From the NCBI RefSeq assembly GCF_030397665.1, contig NZ_JAPUBT010000006.1, positions 124,001 through 188,000 of the forward strand: 64,000 nucleotides of DNA. Direction: 5' to 3'. A program made the translations under genes and the position numbers. The DNA is from Janthinobacterium sp. SUN073. GTDB lineage: Bacteria; Pseudomonadota; Gammaproteobacteria; Burkholderiales; Burkholderiaceae_D. This document shows positions 31,981 through 41,450 of the stretch, piece by piece. Numbering within the stretch: the stretch's first letter is position 1; every line of letters starts with the position of its first letter. The notes beneath the pieces are model-generated. The model was not told the DNA's origin. It was given only the letters and a program-made list of their open reading frames with translations, and did not search any database.

Positions 31981-33555
31981 GTGCGCCGCATGCTCGTCAA
32001 ATTGCTGCTGCTGGCCACCCTGTTTTCCGGGCTCAGTATCGCCGCGCTGTACAGCTACGGGCGCTTCGCCGAACGGTCGCTGGGAGCACCGGGTACGGCA
32101 TTGCCCGTGGCAGCCGACGCTACCCTGCTCGACCGCGTGCTGGCGCCGCAGCTGGCGCAACGCGCGGAACAGAGCGGCACAGCCCTGATCGACGACAACC
32201 TGGAAGCGTTCGCCCTGCGCGCCCTGAGCGCGCGCGAAGCGGGCCGCAGCATCGACCTGCAGTACTACATCTGGCATAACGACGTCACGGGCCGCCTGCT
32301 GGTACGTGAACTGCTGCGCGCGGCCGACCGCGGCGTGCGCGTGCGCGTGTTGCTTGACGATATCAATGCGCGCGGCCAGGACGCCGCCATCCTCGCGCTC
32401 GACAGCCATCCGCTGATCGACGTACGCATCTTCAATCCGGGCCGCAACCGCGACGGCATCTGGTTGCGTGCCGTGGAAATGGCCTTGCGCGCCGTCAGCC
32501 TGAACCGCCGCATGCACAACAAGGCCTGGATCGTCGACGGCAGGGTGGCCCTGGTCGGCGGGCGCAATATCGGCGATGAATATTTTGATGCCGCCGAGCA
32601 AGTCAATTTCCAGGATGCCGACTTGCTGCTGGTGGGCCCCGCCGTACAGCAGACGAGCGACATCTTCGACCGCTTCTGGAACAGCCGCGCCGTCATCCCC
32701 ATCGGCGCCCTGCACGCTGGCAAGAACGCGGGCGCGCCGGAACTGCAGGCTGTACGCGCCCGCCTCGATGCGCTCACGGGTGAACTGGGCGCCTCGCCCT
32801 ACCTGCGGCAGCTGACCGATGCGGGCCAGCTGCAAGCCCACCTTGATGGCCGGCTGCGCCTGCACTGGAGCGCGCAGGTACAAGTACTGTCGGATCCGCC
32901 GGAAAAGGCCGCGCCCGTGGCCAGTTTGCAGCGCAGCGAGCACTGGCTCATGCACAGCCTGCTGCCCCTGCTGACCGAGGCGCGCGAAGAAGCGCTGCTG
33001 ACCTCGCCCTACTTCGTGCCCGGCGCGGCGCTGACGCAGAGCCTGGCCGACAAGGTTGCCGCCGGCGTCAAGGTCAGTGTCCTGACCAACTCGCTGGCCG
33101 CTACCGATGTGGCCCTCGTGCATGCGGGTTATGCGCGCTACCGCGAAGTGCTGCTGGGCGGTGGCGTCGACCTGTATGAATTGAAGACCCTGCACCGCAA
33201 GCGCATCAGCCTGATGGGTTCGAGCCGCGCCAGCCTGCATACCAAGGCCGTGGTGGTCGATGGCCAGCGGGGCTTCGTCGGCTCCTTCAACCTCGATCCC
33301 CGCTCGGCCCAGCTGAACACGGAAATGGGCGTGCTGTTCCACGATGCCGCACTGGGGGCCGACATGCGTGCGCTGTTCCTGCACTCGACGTCGGGCGACA
33401 CCAGCTACCGTCTATTCCTCGACAACGGCGCCCTGCGCTGGTCCGACGCCACCGAACAGCCTGCCAAGGTGTGGACGCACGATCCGGAGTCAGGCTTCTG
33501 GCGCCGCATGCTGGTCTCCGTGATGCGCTGGCTGCCGATCGAGTCGCAGCTGTAG
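31981..33555 (+). CDS. Phospholipase D family protein (cardiolipin synthase C-like)
   Basis: 524 residues with an N-terminal membrane helix. Two HKD motifs are clear: HNKAWIVDGRVALVGGRNIG near residue 178 and HTKAVVVDGQRGFVGSFNLD near 420, each with the H-x-K-x4-D layout of the PLD superfamily. The pattern IDLQYYIWHNDVTGRLL and EEALLTSPYFVPG is that of YmdC/ClsC-type cardiolipin synthases. The first possible start is GTG at 31981; ATG at 31990 is an alternative. A 17-residue frame (31925-31978) ends just before it and could couple translation. Confidence 0.85.
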   Translation: MRRMLVKLLLLATLFSGLSIAALYSYGRFAERSLGAPGTALPVAADATLLDRVLAPQLAQRAEQSGTALIDDNLEAFALRALSAREAGRSIDLQYYIWHNDVTGRLLVRELLRAADRGVRVRVLLDDINARGQDAAILALDSHPLIDVRIFNPGRNRDGIWLRAVEMALRAVSLNRRMHNKAWIVDGRVALVGGRNIGDEYFDAAEQVNFQDADLLLVGPAVQQTSDIFDRFWNSRAVIPIGALHAGKNAGAPELQAVRARLDALTGELGASPYLRQLTDAGQLQAHLDGRLRLHWSAQVQVLSDPPEKAAPVASLQRSEHWLMHSLLPLLTEAREEALLTSPYFVPGAALTQSLADKVAAGVKVSVLTNSLAATDVALVHAGYARYREVLLGGGVDLYELKTLHRKRISLMGSSRASLHTKAVVVDGQRGFVGSFNLDPRSAQLNTEMGVLFHDAALGADMRALFLHSTSGDTSYRLFLDNGALRWSDATEQPAKVWTHDPESGFWRRMLVSVMRWLPIESQL

Positions 33556-33583
33556 GCGCATCGGCAGGGCAACGTGGCCGGCG

Positions 33584-33622
33584 CATAAAAAAAACCCCGC
33601 GCGGCCGGTACCACGCAGGGTT
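33584..33622. terminator. Terminator between convergent genes
   Basis: An A-rich run, then AACCC...GCG paired with CGC...GGGTT around a loop of about 13 bases, then T-rich sequence. The imperfect but symmetric layout could serve both convergent genes. Confidence 0.6.
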
Positions 33623-33674
33623 TTCTTCTCGTGCTGCGCGGCACCACCACGCAACACGCTTTACAGCAACACGC

Positions 33675-34205
33675 TTACTTTTTCTCGGCTTCAGCCTTCT
33701 TCGCCTCGGCTGCAGCCAGCTTCGCTTCTTTCTTCGCGGCAGCAGCGGCAGCCTTCGCTTCTTTCTTGGCAGCAGCAGCTTCTTTTTTCGTCTCAGCGGC
33801 TGTCTTGGCTGGCGCCGCAGCGGTGTCGGTCGCAGCAGCTGGCTTCGGTGCGGCTTCTTTCGCTGCAACTTGCTTCACAGCAGCTTCCTTTTTTGCCGGG
33901 GCGGCTTTCGCCACCGGGGCCGCTGGCGCGCCAGACTTGGCCTGACCATTCACCTGCAAGCCCGCTTCGGACAGTTTCACGGAACTTTTCGGACCAATGC
34001 CTTTTACGCGGCTTTCGAAATCGGCCCAATCCTTGAAGGCGCCGCCCTTGGCGCGTTCATCAAGAATGGCTTTCGACGTGACGGGGCCGATGCCCTTGAC
34101 GCTGTCGAGTGCCGCCTGGTCCGCCTTGTTGACATCAACCTGGGCAAAGGCAAAACCCATCGTCGCGATCAGGGTGACGATGGCCAGCAGTATTTTTTTG
34201 AACAT
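33675..34205 (-). CDS. ComEA-like helix-hairpin-helix protein with a long Ala/Lys tail
   Basis: 176 residues. A signal peptide ending AFAQ is followed by a single ComEA-type DNA-binding unit: VDVNKADQAALDSVKGIGPV then SKAILDERAKGG (two helix-hairpin-helix motifs). From about residue 90 the protein is a low-complexity tail of Ala, Lys and Glu, for example KKEAKAAAAAAKKEAKLAAA. ComEA proteins bind DNA in the periplasm during transformation. The basic tail may add nonspecific DNA or envelope binding, which is inference. The start follows GGAGAG. No other competence genes are adjacent. Confidence 0.82.
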   Translation of the reverse strand: MFKKILLAIVTLIATMGFAFAQVDVNKADQAALDSVKGIGPVTSKAILDERAKGGAFKDWADFESRVKGIGPKSSVKLSEAGLQVNGQAKSGAPAAPVAKAAPAKKEAAVKQVAAKEAAPKPAAATDTAAAPAKTAAETKKEAAAAKKEAKAAAAAAKKEAKLAAAEAKKAEAEKK

Positions 34206-34370
34206 GGGTATCTCTCCGTGGTGTGGTTTCAAGATGACTCGAACGCAAGGGAGGAGCAGCGCCTTAACGGCTTTAACGGCTGTGACGTGATACGGTTGAC
34301 AAGACGGGACAGAGGAAGGAGGGGAAAACCTGCGCCAGATCAAACGATGCGGCGCAGGCAGGACAGCATA

Positions 34371-35324
34371 TTACTGCGGGAACAGCTCTTCGCGCGTGAC
34401 GGTAGCCGTGCCCAGCTTGCCGACGACGATGCCGCCGGCCCGGTTGGCCGTACGCACGGCGTCGCCCAGGCCCATGCCGGCGCCCAGCATGGCCGCCATG
34501 GTGGCGATCACCGTGTCGCCCGCGCCCGAGACGTCGAATACTTCGCGCGCATCGGTAGGCATGTGCAGCACCTCATCGGCCGTGTACAGGCTCATGCCCT
34601 CTTCGGAACGGGTCAGCAGCAAGGCGTCCAGGCCCAGCTGCGCACGCATCTGCTGCGCGCGTTCCGTCAATTGCTCTTCCGTGCTCCAGTTGCCAACCAC
34701 ACGGCGCAGCTCGGACTTGTTCGGAGTGAGCACTGACGCTCCCGCATAGCGGCGGAAGTCATCCCCTTTCGGGTCGACCATGACGATCTTGCCGGCCGTT
34801 CTCGCCGCCTTGATCATTTCGGCCACGTTCACCAGGCTGCCCTTGGCGTAGTCCGACAAAATCACCACGTCGTAATGCGGCAAGAGCGCATTGAATTGCT
34901 TGAGCTTGTCGCGCAGCACCGTATCGCTGGGTGCATCCTCGAAGTCGATGCGCAGCATTTGCTGCTGGCGGCCGATCACGCGCAGCTTGATGATGGTGGA
35001 AATTGCCGCATCGCGCTGCAGATAGCTGTGGATGCCGTCCCCTTCGAGCAGACGCTCGACCTGGCTGCCGGCCTCGTCATCGCCGACCACGCCCAGCAAG
35101 CCCGTCTTCGCTCCCAGCGCGGCCGCGTTGCGCGCCACGTTGGCCGCGCCGCCCAGGCGCTCTTCGCGCTTCTCGATACGCACGATGGGCACCGGTGCTT
35201 CCGGCGAAATACGGCTGACATCGCCGAACCAGTAACGGTCCAGCATCACATCGCCCACCACCAGCATGCGCACCTGGGCCAGCGCGGCCGGCGCCGTCAA
35301 GGCGGCCACCTCGTGGGCGCTCAT
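34371..35324 (-). CDS. rfaE1: D-glycero-beta-D-manno-heptose-7-phosphate kinase
   Basis: 317 residues of the PfkB sugar-kinase fold, with [27 protein letters not shown] at the start and the catalytic GAGDT motif ([17 protein letters not shown]) near the end. It corresponds to the kinase half of E. coli HldE; the adenylyltransferase half is absent, so that step must be encoded elsewhere. It makes heptose 1,7-bisphosphate for the lipopolysaccharide inner core. The ATG overlaps the ugd stop (ATGA), so the two are translationally coupled. Confidence 0.9.
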   Translation of the reverse strand: MSAHEVAALTAPAALAQVRMLVVGDVMLDRYWFGDVSRISPEAPVPIVRIEKREERLGGAANVARNAAALGAKTGLLGVVGDDEAGSQVERLLEGDGIHSYLQRDAAISTIIKLRVIGRQQQMLRIDFEDAPSDTVLRDKLKQFNALLPHYDVVILSDYAKGSLVNVAEMIKAARTAGKIVMVDPKGDDFRRYAGASVLTPNKSELRRVVGNWSTEEQLTERAQQMRAQLGLDALLLTRSEEGMSLYTADEVLHMPTDAREVFDVSGAGDTVIATMAAMLGAGMGLGDAVRTANRAGGIVVGKLGTATVTREELFPQ

Positions 35325-36688
35325 GCGCGTGTCAGGATCGAGCGGCCGATGCCGTGGTATTCAATGCCCGCCTCGGCCATGACGGCCGGCTCGAACAGGT
35401 TGCGTCCGTCAAAGATCACGGCCTGCTTCAGGCGCGCCTTGACCTGTTCGAAATCGGGACTGCGGAAGGCTTTCCACTCGGTCACGATGACCAGCGCATC
35501 GGCGTCCTGCAACGCATCCTTCGGACTGTCGGCAAAGCGCACCCTTGCCAACTGCTCCGGCGTCAAGTCCAGTTGCAGCACGCGGCGTGCCTCGGGCATG
35601 GCGACGGGGTCATACACGGCCACCGTGGCGCCCCGCGCCAGCAAGTCCGCCAGCAGCACGCGGGCCGACGCTTCGCGCATGTCGTCCGTGTTCGGCTTGA
35701 AGGCCAGTCCCCACACGGCGAAATGCCGGCCCGTCAGGTCTGCGCCGAAGCGAGTGACCACTTTGCCGCCCAGCACCATCTTCTGCCTGTCATTAACGGC
35801 TTCGACGGCACGCAGGATCAGCAACTCCTGCCCGTAGCCGCGCGCCGTGCGCTCGAGCGCCTGCACGTCTTTCGGGAAGCAGGAACCGCCATAGCCGCAG
35901 CCTGCGTACAGGAAACTGTGGCCGATGCGCGGGTCGGAACCGATGCCGTGGCGCACGGCCTCGATATCGACGCCCACCTTGTCGGCCAGGTTCGCCAGTT
36001 CATTCATGAAGGAAATACGCGTGGCCAGCATGGCGTTCGCCGCATACTTCGTGAATTCGGCCGAGCGCACGTCCATCCAGTGGGTGCGCTCGTGGTTGCG
36101 GTTGAACGGCGCATACAGGATTTTCAGCAATTCGCGCGCGCGCTCGCCGTCCGGCGTGGTATCGACGCCGATGACGATGCGGTCCGGGCGCATGAAATCT
36201 TCGACAGCCGCGCCTTCCTTGAGGAATTCCGGGTTCGACGCCACCGAGAACGTGGCGGCCACGCCGCGCGCGTCCAGTTCGCCCTGAATGGCGGCACGCA
36301 CTTTTTCAGCCGTGCCGACGGGCACGGTCGACTTGTCGACGATGACCTTGAAGTCCGTCATGTACTTGCCGATGCCGCGCGCGGCTGCCAGCACGTATTG
36401 CAGGTCGGCCGAGCCGTCTTCATCGGGCGGCGTGCCGACGGCGATGAATTGGATCACGCCGTGTGCGGCGGCTGCCTCGACGTCGGTGGAAAAGGTCATG
36501 CGGCCGGCGGCGCGGTTGCGCGCCACGACTTCTTCCAGCCCCGGTTCATGGATGGGGATGCCGCCGCTATTGAGCAAGGCGACCTTCTGTGCGTCCAGGT
36601 CGAGGCAAAAAACGTCGTTGCCCAGCTCCGCCAGGCAGGCGCCCGTCACGAGACCTACATAGCCCGTGCCGATAATGGTGATTTTCAT
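35321..36688 (-). CDS. ugd: UDP-glucose 6-dehydrogenase
   Basis: 455 residues with the NAD motif [18 protein letters not shown] at the start. The catalytic Cys is in [20 protein letters not shown] near residue 265, the conserved Asn/Lys are in [16 protein letters not shown], and [15 protein letters not shown] follows later. It oxidises UDP-glucose to UDP-glucuronate for polysaccharides or lipid A modification. It is co-oriented with lapB upstream and coupled to rfaE1 downstream, giving an envelope-polysaccharide group. Confidence 0.92.
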   Translation of the reverse strand: MKITIIGTGYVGLVTGACLAELGNDVFCLDLDAQKVALLNSGGIPIHEPGLEEVVARNRAAGRMTFSTDVEAAAAHGVIQFIAVGTPPDEDGSADLQYVLAAARGIGKYMTDFKVIVDKSTVPVGTAEKVRAAIQGELDARGVAATFSVASNPEFLKEGAAVEDFMRPDRIVIGVDTTPDGERARELLKILYAPFNRNHERTHWMDVRSAEFTKYAANAMLATRISFMNELANLADKVGVDIEAVRHGIGSDPRIGHSFLYAGCGYGGSCFPKDVQALERTARGYGQELLILRAVEAVNDRQKMVLGGKVVTRFGADLTGRHFAVWGLAFKPNTDDMREASARVLLADLLARGATVAVYDPVAMPEARRVLQLDLTPEQLARVRFADSPKDALQDADALVIVTEWKAFRSPDFEQVKARLKQAVIFDGRNLFEPAVMAEAGIEYHGIGRSILTRA

Positions 36689-36728
36689 GGTTGTGCCGTA
36701 TTTGTAAAGATAGATGCTGCAAACAAGT

Positions 36729-36762
36729 ACACGCCACGTTGCACTAAGGCAAGGTGGCGTGT
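36729..36762 (-). terminator. Hairpin between lapB and ugd
   Basis: A 14-base stem (ACACGCCACGTTGC with its near-complement, one mismatch) has a short loop. It is followed on the minus strand only by a weak T-rich stretch, so it may attenuate transcription rather than fully stop it. Confidence 0.45.
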
Positions 36763-36766
36763 CGGG

Positions 36767-37942
36767 TTAGTTCATGACGTTGAGTTCTTCGGTGCGGCGC
36801 GGGGGATAAGTTTCCCAGCGATTGCAGCCCGGGCAATGCCAGTAGAACTGGCGTGCCTTGAAGCCGCAATGGCTGCACTGGTAGCGGGCCAGCTTCTGCG
36901 TGTAGCCGTGCACGAGGTTTTTCACCATCGACAGCTCGGACCAGATGGCGGCCGGCGCATCCATCATGCGCGCTTCCAGCAGTTTATCCAGGCCCAGCAG
37001 GGTCGGCGTGCGGCGCAGCTCGGCGCTGACCAGCTGCTTCGCCGCTTCCACGCCGTCGAGTTCGATGACGGCCTTGAAGACGACCTCGATCAAGTCGATC
37101 GACGACGCCTCTTCCAGGTAGGAGCGCAGCAGGTTGACGCCTTCCTGCGCGCGGCCCACCTTGGTGTAGCCATCCATGAGGCGCTGCGCCACCAGGGCCA
37201 CGTGCGGCACGCTTTGCTGCTCCACGCGGCGCCAGGTGGTCAGCGCGCCTTCCACGTCGCCGCGCGCCAGCAGCACGTCGCCCGTCAGGATGGTGGCGCG
37301 CACGCTCTTGCGGTCCGTCTGCAGGGCTTTTTCCAGCAGCGGCATGGCTTCGTCCGGCTTCATGTGCACCAGCGCGTCATGCGCCAGCTCGCAATAGAAC
37401 TGGGCGATTTCCTTCTGGCGCGCACCGGCGCCCGATTCCTGCAAGCCCACGGCCGCTTCGATGGCGCGTGGCCATTCCTTTTCGCGCTGATAAATTTCCA
37501 GCAGCGCGCGGCGCGCCTGGGCCGCATATTGCGTGTCGATCAGGCTATTGAAGGTTTCCTCGGCCCGGTCCAGCAAGCCCGCCTTCAGGTAATCCATGCC
37601 CAGTTCGTAGGCGGCATGGCCCTGCTGTTCCAGCGGCAGGTCCGGGCGCGCCAGCAAATTCTGGTGCACGCGGATGGCGCGCTCCGTTTCGCCGCGGCGG
37701 CGGAACAGGTTGCCCAGCGCAAAGTGCATATCGGCCGATTCCGGGTCCAGCTTGACGACTTCGATGAAGGCATCGATGGCCTTGTCATGCTGCTCATTGA
37801 GCAGGAAGTTCAAGCCCTTGAAGTAATTGCGCGGCAAGCTGCGCGATTCGGACACCAGTTGATGAATGTCGACGCGCGCGGCAATCCAGCCCAGCGCGAA
37901 AAACACCGGGATACCCAAGAGCCACCAGAGTTCAAAATCCAT
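36767..37942 (-). CDS. lapB: LPS assembly/regulation protein LapB (YciM)
   Basis: 391 residues: an N-terminal membrane anchor (WWLLGIPVFFALGWIAAR), about seven TPR-type helical repeats (for example HDKAIDAFIEVVKLDPESAD), and a C-terminal rubredoxin-like zinc domain with CSHCGF and CPGCNRW. In E. coli LapB regulates LpxC turnover by FtsH and balances LPS with phospholipid. It lies just downstream of lapA, as in E. coli. No strong ribosome site precedes the ATG, but the start matches the family. Confidence 0.92.
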   Translation of the reverse strand: MDFELWWLLGIPVFFALGWIAARVDIHQLVSESRSLPRNYFKGLNFLLNEQHDKAIDAFIEVVKLDPESADMHFALGNLFRRRGETERAIRVHQNLLARPDLPLEQQGHAAYELGMDYLKAGLLDRAEETFNSLIDTQYAAQARRALLEIYQREKEWPRAIEAAVGLQESGAGARQKEIAQFYCELAHDALVHMKPDEAMPLLEKALQTDRKSVRATILTGDVLLARGDVEGALTTWRRVEQQSVPHVALVAQRLMDGYTKVGRAQEGVNLLRSYLEEASSIDLIEVVFKAVIELDGVEAAKQLVSAELRRTPTLLGLDKLLEARMMDAPAAIWSELSMVKNLVHGYTQKLARYQCSHCGFKARQFYWHCPGCNRWETYPPRRTEELNVMN

Positions 37943-37988
37943 GCGATTGTTTTTATTCGAGTAAGAGAGATAGGAGCGACGGCGCCGC

Positions 37989-38291
37989 TTACTGCGCGCT
38001 CACGCTGTCCGGTTGCGGCTGGACATTGCTGGCCACGCCAACGGTTTGCAGCGCGGCAATGGTGGTTTTTTGCTTGCTCGCTTCGCGGCGGTGACGGAAC
38101 ACGGTCGGCGTCAGGGCCAGGACACCCAGGCTGGCGCCGGCAACAAAAAAGCCCAGCAGCATCAGGACCAGGGGGCCGCGAATTTCATAATTGAGGAAAA
38201 CATGCAGGTCGACAACCTGCGCATTCTTCAGCGCAAAACTGAAGAACAGGACGAAAAGAACACAGCCAACGATGGTGGAGATGATTTTCAT
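37989..38291 (-). CDS. lapA: LapA-family inner membrane protein (DUF1049)
   Basis: 100 residues: two membrane helices separated by the conserved segment KNAQVVDLHVFLNYEIRGPL, then a short basic, charged tail. LapA co-occurs with LapB in LPS homeostasis. The ATG at 38291 is chosen because the longer upstream frame would read into the repeat element. It is 46 bases upstream of lapB on the same strand. Confidence 0.82.
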   Translation of the reverse strand: MKIISTIVGCVLFVLFFSFALKNAQVVDLHVFLNYEIRGPLVLMLLGFFVAGASLGVLALTPTVFRHRREASKQKTTIAALQTVGVASNVQPQPDSVSAQ

Positions 38292-38356
38292 CGATAGGTC
38301 CAGAAAGAACAAAAAAATGCCAGTGCGGCATGGCAAATGGGAAAATGGCACAAACG

Positions 38357-38480
38357 TAGAGTGCTGATCAAACCGTAGCGAGCGGCAGTGATTTGTGGCC
38401 GAGAAGCGCAACCGTACTTTAGTACGGTGAGCATCGCCGGCCGCAAAGCGCGCCGCGCAGTAGGTTTGAGCAGTGCTCTA
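38357..38480. repeat. Structured intergenic repeat, copy 2
   Basis: The core 38374-38463 matches the element at 13171-13260 with only a few substitutions, one of them in the loop of the ACCGTAC / GTACGGT hairpin. Its outer arms TAGAGTGCTGATCAAAC and GTTTGAGCAGTGCTCTA differ completely in sequence from those of copy 1, yet still pair at 16 of 17 positions if two G-U wobbles are allowed. It lies between ihfB and lapA. Confidence 0.85.
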
Positions 38481-38491
38481 CAGCATATTAA

Positions 38492-38522
38492 CAAAAAAAA
38501 GCGGCATCCAAGGACGCCGCTT
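38492..38522 (-). terminator. Rho-independent terminator after ihfB
   Basis: On the minus strand GCGGCGTCC / GGATGCCGC (one G-U pair) with a two-base loop is followed by eight T residues. Confidence 0.85.
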
Positions 38523-38546
38523 TCTATGTCGCCTTCCAGCAGACGA

Positions 38547-38852
38547 TTAATCCTCGATAATCGGTTGCCCGACCATCGCGTCCACCCGCTCGCGCAACTG
38601 TTTGCCCGGCTTGAAGTGGGGTACCCGTTTTTCAGGAACCATCACCTTGTCGCCGGATTTCGGGTTGCGGCCGATGCGCGGGGGCCTGCTGTTCAGGGCA
38701 AAACTGCCAAAACCGCGGATCTCGATACGCTGACCGGTCGCCAGGGCGTTGGTCATCGCATCGAGAATGGTCTTGACGGCATACTCCGCATCTTTCGCCA
38801 CCAGCTGAGAATAACGCTCAGCGAGGCGGTTGATCAGCTCGGACTTTGTCAT
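38547..38852 (-). CDS. ihfB: Integration host factor subunit beta
   Basis: 101 residues, matching IhfB/HimD in length and content: [17 protein letters not shown] at the start, the beta-arm [25 protein letters not shown] and [16 protein letters not shown]. The heterodimer with IhfA bends DNA. It follows rpsA on the same strand at 17 bases, a conserved gammaproteobacterial and betaproteobacterial order. Confidence 0.95.
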   Translation of the reverse strand: MTKSELINRLAERYSQLVAKDAEYAVKTILDAMTNALATGQRIEIRGFGSFALNSRPPRIGRNPKSGDKVMVPEKRVPHFKPGKQLRERVDAMVGQPIIED

Positions 38853-38869
38853 CTGCCGTATCCGCAGTC

Positions 38870-40582
38870 TTAGTTCTTGTTATCGAACTTAGCTTTCAAC
38901 AAGGCGCCCAGGCTGGTGGTACCCGAAGCTGCGTTGTTGTCGGTAGCTGCCATCTTCTGCATGGCTTCCTGGGTTTCCACGTTGTCTTTCGCTTTGATCG
39001 ACAGTTGGATACCACGGGCTTTGCGGTCGATGTTCAACACCATGGCTTCGACGGTATCGCCGACTTTCAGGTGCGTACCAGCATCTTCAACGCGGTCGCG
39101 CGAGATTTCGGAAGCGCGCAGGTAGCCTTCAACTTCTTCGGACAGTTGGATCACGGCGCCTTTAGGCTCAACCGATTTAACGGTACCGGTTACCAGCGAG
39201 CCTTTGTCGTTCATGGCTGCGAAGTTGTTGAATGGGTCACCTTCCAGTTGCTTGACGCCCAGGGAAACGCGCTCGCGCTCAACGTCGATGGCCAGAACGA
39301 TGGCTTCCAGTTCGTCACCTTTCTTGAAGCGACGCACGGCTTCTTCGCCGGTTTCGGTCCAGGACAGGTCGGACAGGTGCACCAGACCGTCGATGTTGCC
39401 GGCCAGGCCGATGAACACGCCGAAGTCGGTGATCGATTTGATCGCGCCGCGGACTTTATCGCCCTTCTTGTGGGTAACGCCAAAGTCATCCCAAGGGTTG
39501 GCTTTGCACTGTTTCATACCCAGCGAGATACGACGACGCTCTTCGTCGATTTCCAGAACCATCACTTCTACTTCGTCGCCCAGTTGGACAACTTTGTTAG
39601 GAGCAACGTTTTTGTTCGTCCAGTCCATTTCGGAAACGTGTACCAGACCTTCGATACCCTGTTCCACTTCAACGAACGCGCCGTAGTCGGTCAGGTTCGT
39701 TACTTTACCGAACAGACGGGTGCTTTGTGGGTAACGACGGGACAGACCGGTCCAAGGATCGTCGCCCAGTTGTTTCACGCCCAGCGAAACACGGTTTTTC
39801 TCTTGATCGTATTTCAGGACTTTGGCGGTGATTTCCTGGCCAACCGTCAGTACTTCCGACGGGTGACGTACACGGCGCCATGCCAGGTCGGTGATGTGCA
39901 GCAAGCCATCGATACCGCCCAGATCCACGAACGCGCCGTAGTCGGTGATATTTTTGACGACGCCGGTCACGACCGTGCCTTCTTTCAGCGTTTCCATCAG
40001 TTTCTGACGCTCTTCGCCCATCGAAGCTTCGATGACGGCGCGGCGGGACAGAACCACGTTGTTACGCTTGCGATCCAGCTTGATCACTTTGAATTCGAGG
40101 GTTTTGCCTTCGAATGGGGTGGTGTCTTTGACAGGACGGGTATCAACCAGCGAGCCCGGCAGGAATGCGCGGATGCCGTTGGTCAACACGGTCAGGCCGC
40201 CTTTGACTTTACCATTGACGGTACCGACGACGATTTCGCCCGATTCCATCGCTTTTTCCAGAGCCAGCCACGAAGCCAGACGCTTGGCTTTATCGCGCGA
40301 CAGGATGGTATCGCCGAAACCATTTTCCAGCGATTCGATCGCCACGGAAACGAAGTCACCAACTTTGACTTCCAGTTCGCCGTGGTCGTTCTTGAATTCT
40401 TCGACAGGGATGAATGCTTCGGATTTGAGGCCAGCGTTCACGATCACGAAATTGTGGTCGAGGCGCACGACTTCAGCGGAAATAACTTCGCCGGAGCGCA
40501 TATCTTGACGCGACAACGATTCCTCGAAGAGCGCAGCAAAACTTTCCATACCGGTAGATTCGTTAGTTGTAACAGTAGACAT
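38870..40582 (-). CDS. rpsA: 30S ribosomal protein S1
   Basis: 570 residues containing six S1 (OB-fold) repeats, with typical segments [27 protein letters not shown] and the repeated [20 protein letters not shown] motif. The start at 40582 gives the family start [20 protein letters not shown]; a GTG at 40591 is less likely. S1 binds mRNA during initiation. The GAACG/GATTT-rich codon use here differs from neighbours, with more A/T-ending codons, as expected for a highly expressed gene. It follows cmk, as in E. coli. Confidence 0.96.
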   Translation of the reverse strand: MSTVTTNESTGMESFAALFEESLSRQDMRSGEVISAEVVRLDHNFVIVNAGLKSEAFIPVEEFKNDHGELEVKVGDFVSVAIESLENGFGDTILSRDKAKRLASWLALEKAMESGEIVVGTVNGKVKGGLTVLTNGIRAFLPGSLVDTRPVKDTTPFEGKTLEFKVIKLDRKRNNVVLSRRAVIEASMGEERQKLMETLKEGTVVTGVVKNITDYGAFVDLGGIDGLLHITDLAWRRVRHPSEVLTVGQEITAKVLKYDQEKNRVSLGVKQLGDDPWTGLSRRYPQSTRLFGKVTNLTDYGAFVEVEQGIEGLVHVSEMDWTNKNVAPNKVVQLGDEVEVMVLEIDEERRRISLGMKQCKANPWDDFGVTHKKGDKVRGAIKSITDFGVFIGLAGNIDGLVHLSDLSWTETGEEAVRRFKKGDELEAIVLAIDVERERVSLGVKQLEGDPFNNFAAMNDKGSLVTGTVKSVEPKGAVIQLSEEVEGYLRASEISRDRVEDAGTHLKVGDTVEAMVLNIDRKARGIQLSIKAKDNVETQEAMQKMAATDNNAASGTTSLGALLKAKFDNKN

Positions 40583-40700
40583 AGGGTTCACACAGGTTAT
40601 CCAGCAGAGATCGCACGACGCGACTTAAACTGGGTTAGGTTTTTGACACACCCGGACAGGCCAGGAGCCGTCAACGGGCACCACATAGCACAACAACACG

Positions 40701-41369
40701 CTATTTTGCTGCAGCTGCATACCATTTCAACACGGTTTCGACGGCAACATCTGCCGTCATTTCCGACGTATCGAGGACATGCGCCCCTTCCGCGGGGACC
40801 AGCGGCGCAATCGCACGGTGAGTATCACGTTCGTCCCGCGCCTGCAAATCCATCAGAAGGTCTTCCATCTTAGCAGAAAAACCCTTGTCTATCAATTGCT
40901 TGTAGCGCCGCTGCGCGCGCGCCTCGACGCTGGCCGTGAGGAACACCTTCAATTGGGCATGCGGGAAGATCACCGTGCCCATGTCGCGCCCGTCGGCCAC
41001 CAGGCCCGGCGTCTTGCGAAAACCCAGCTGCAAGCCCACCAGGGCATGGCGCACCGTTGGCAATACAGCAATTTTCGACGCCGTATTGCCCACTTCTTCT
41101 GCACGGATCTGCTCGGTAACGTTTTCCTGCGCCAGCAAGATCTCGCCGCCCGCGAAATGGCAGGGCAGGTGCTCGGCCAGCTTGGCCAGCGCGTGCTCGT
41201 CGCGCAAGTCGGTACCGCGGCGCAGCGCGCTCAAGGCCGTCAGACGGTACAGCGCGCCCGAGTCCAGGTAATGGAAACCCAGCTTGTCGGCCACGCGGTG
41301 CGCCACCGTACCCTTGCCGGAAGCGGTGGGGCCATCGATGGCGATGACTGGGATGTTGGAGGTCAGCAT
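40701..41369 (-). CDS. cmk: Cytidylate kinase
   Basis: 222 residues with the P-loop [17 protein letters not shown] at residue 10, [16 protein letters not shown], the NMP-binding domain, and [20 protein letters not shown]. It phosphorylates CMP and dCMP. It lies in the aroA-cmk-rpsA order. Confidence 0.94.
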   Translation of the reverse strand: MLTSNIPVIAIDGPTASGKGTVAHRVADKLGFHYLDSGALYRLTALSALRRGTDLRDEHALAKLAEHLPCHFAGGEILLAQENVTEQIRAEEVGNTASKIAVLPTVRHALVGLQLGFRKTPGLVADGRDMGTVIFPHAQLKVFLTASVEARAQRRYKQLIDKGFSAKMEDLLMDLQARDERDTHRAIAPLVPAEGAHVLDTSEMTADVAVETVLKWYAAAAK

Positions 41370-41408
41370 TATTTTGTCACTTTAAAAACGAGACCCAAAA
41401 CGAAGACT

Positions 41409-41435
41409 GGGGTCGGACCCTGAGGGTCCGACCCC
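41409..41435. repeat. GGGGTCGGACCC palindrome, copy 2
   Basis: Same arms as copy 1 (GGGGTCGGACCC / GGGTCCGACCCC) with spacer TGA instead of TTA, between cmk and aroA. Confidence 0.85.
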
Positions 41436-41450
41436 GGCACTTGTTTTGGG

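Noticed and set aside
35354..38194. A 946-codon plus-strand frame opposite ugd, lapB and lapA
   Set aside because: It crosses three well-supported genes and their gaps, and its text is a typical antisense His/Gln/Arg pattern.
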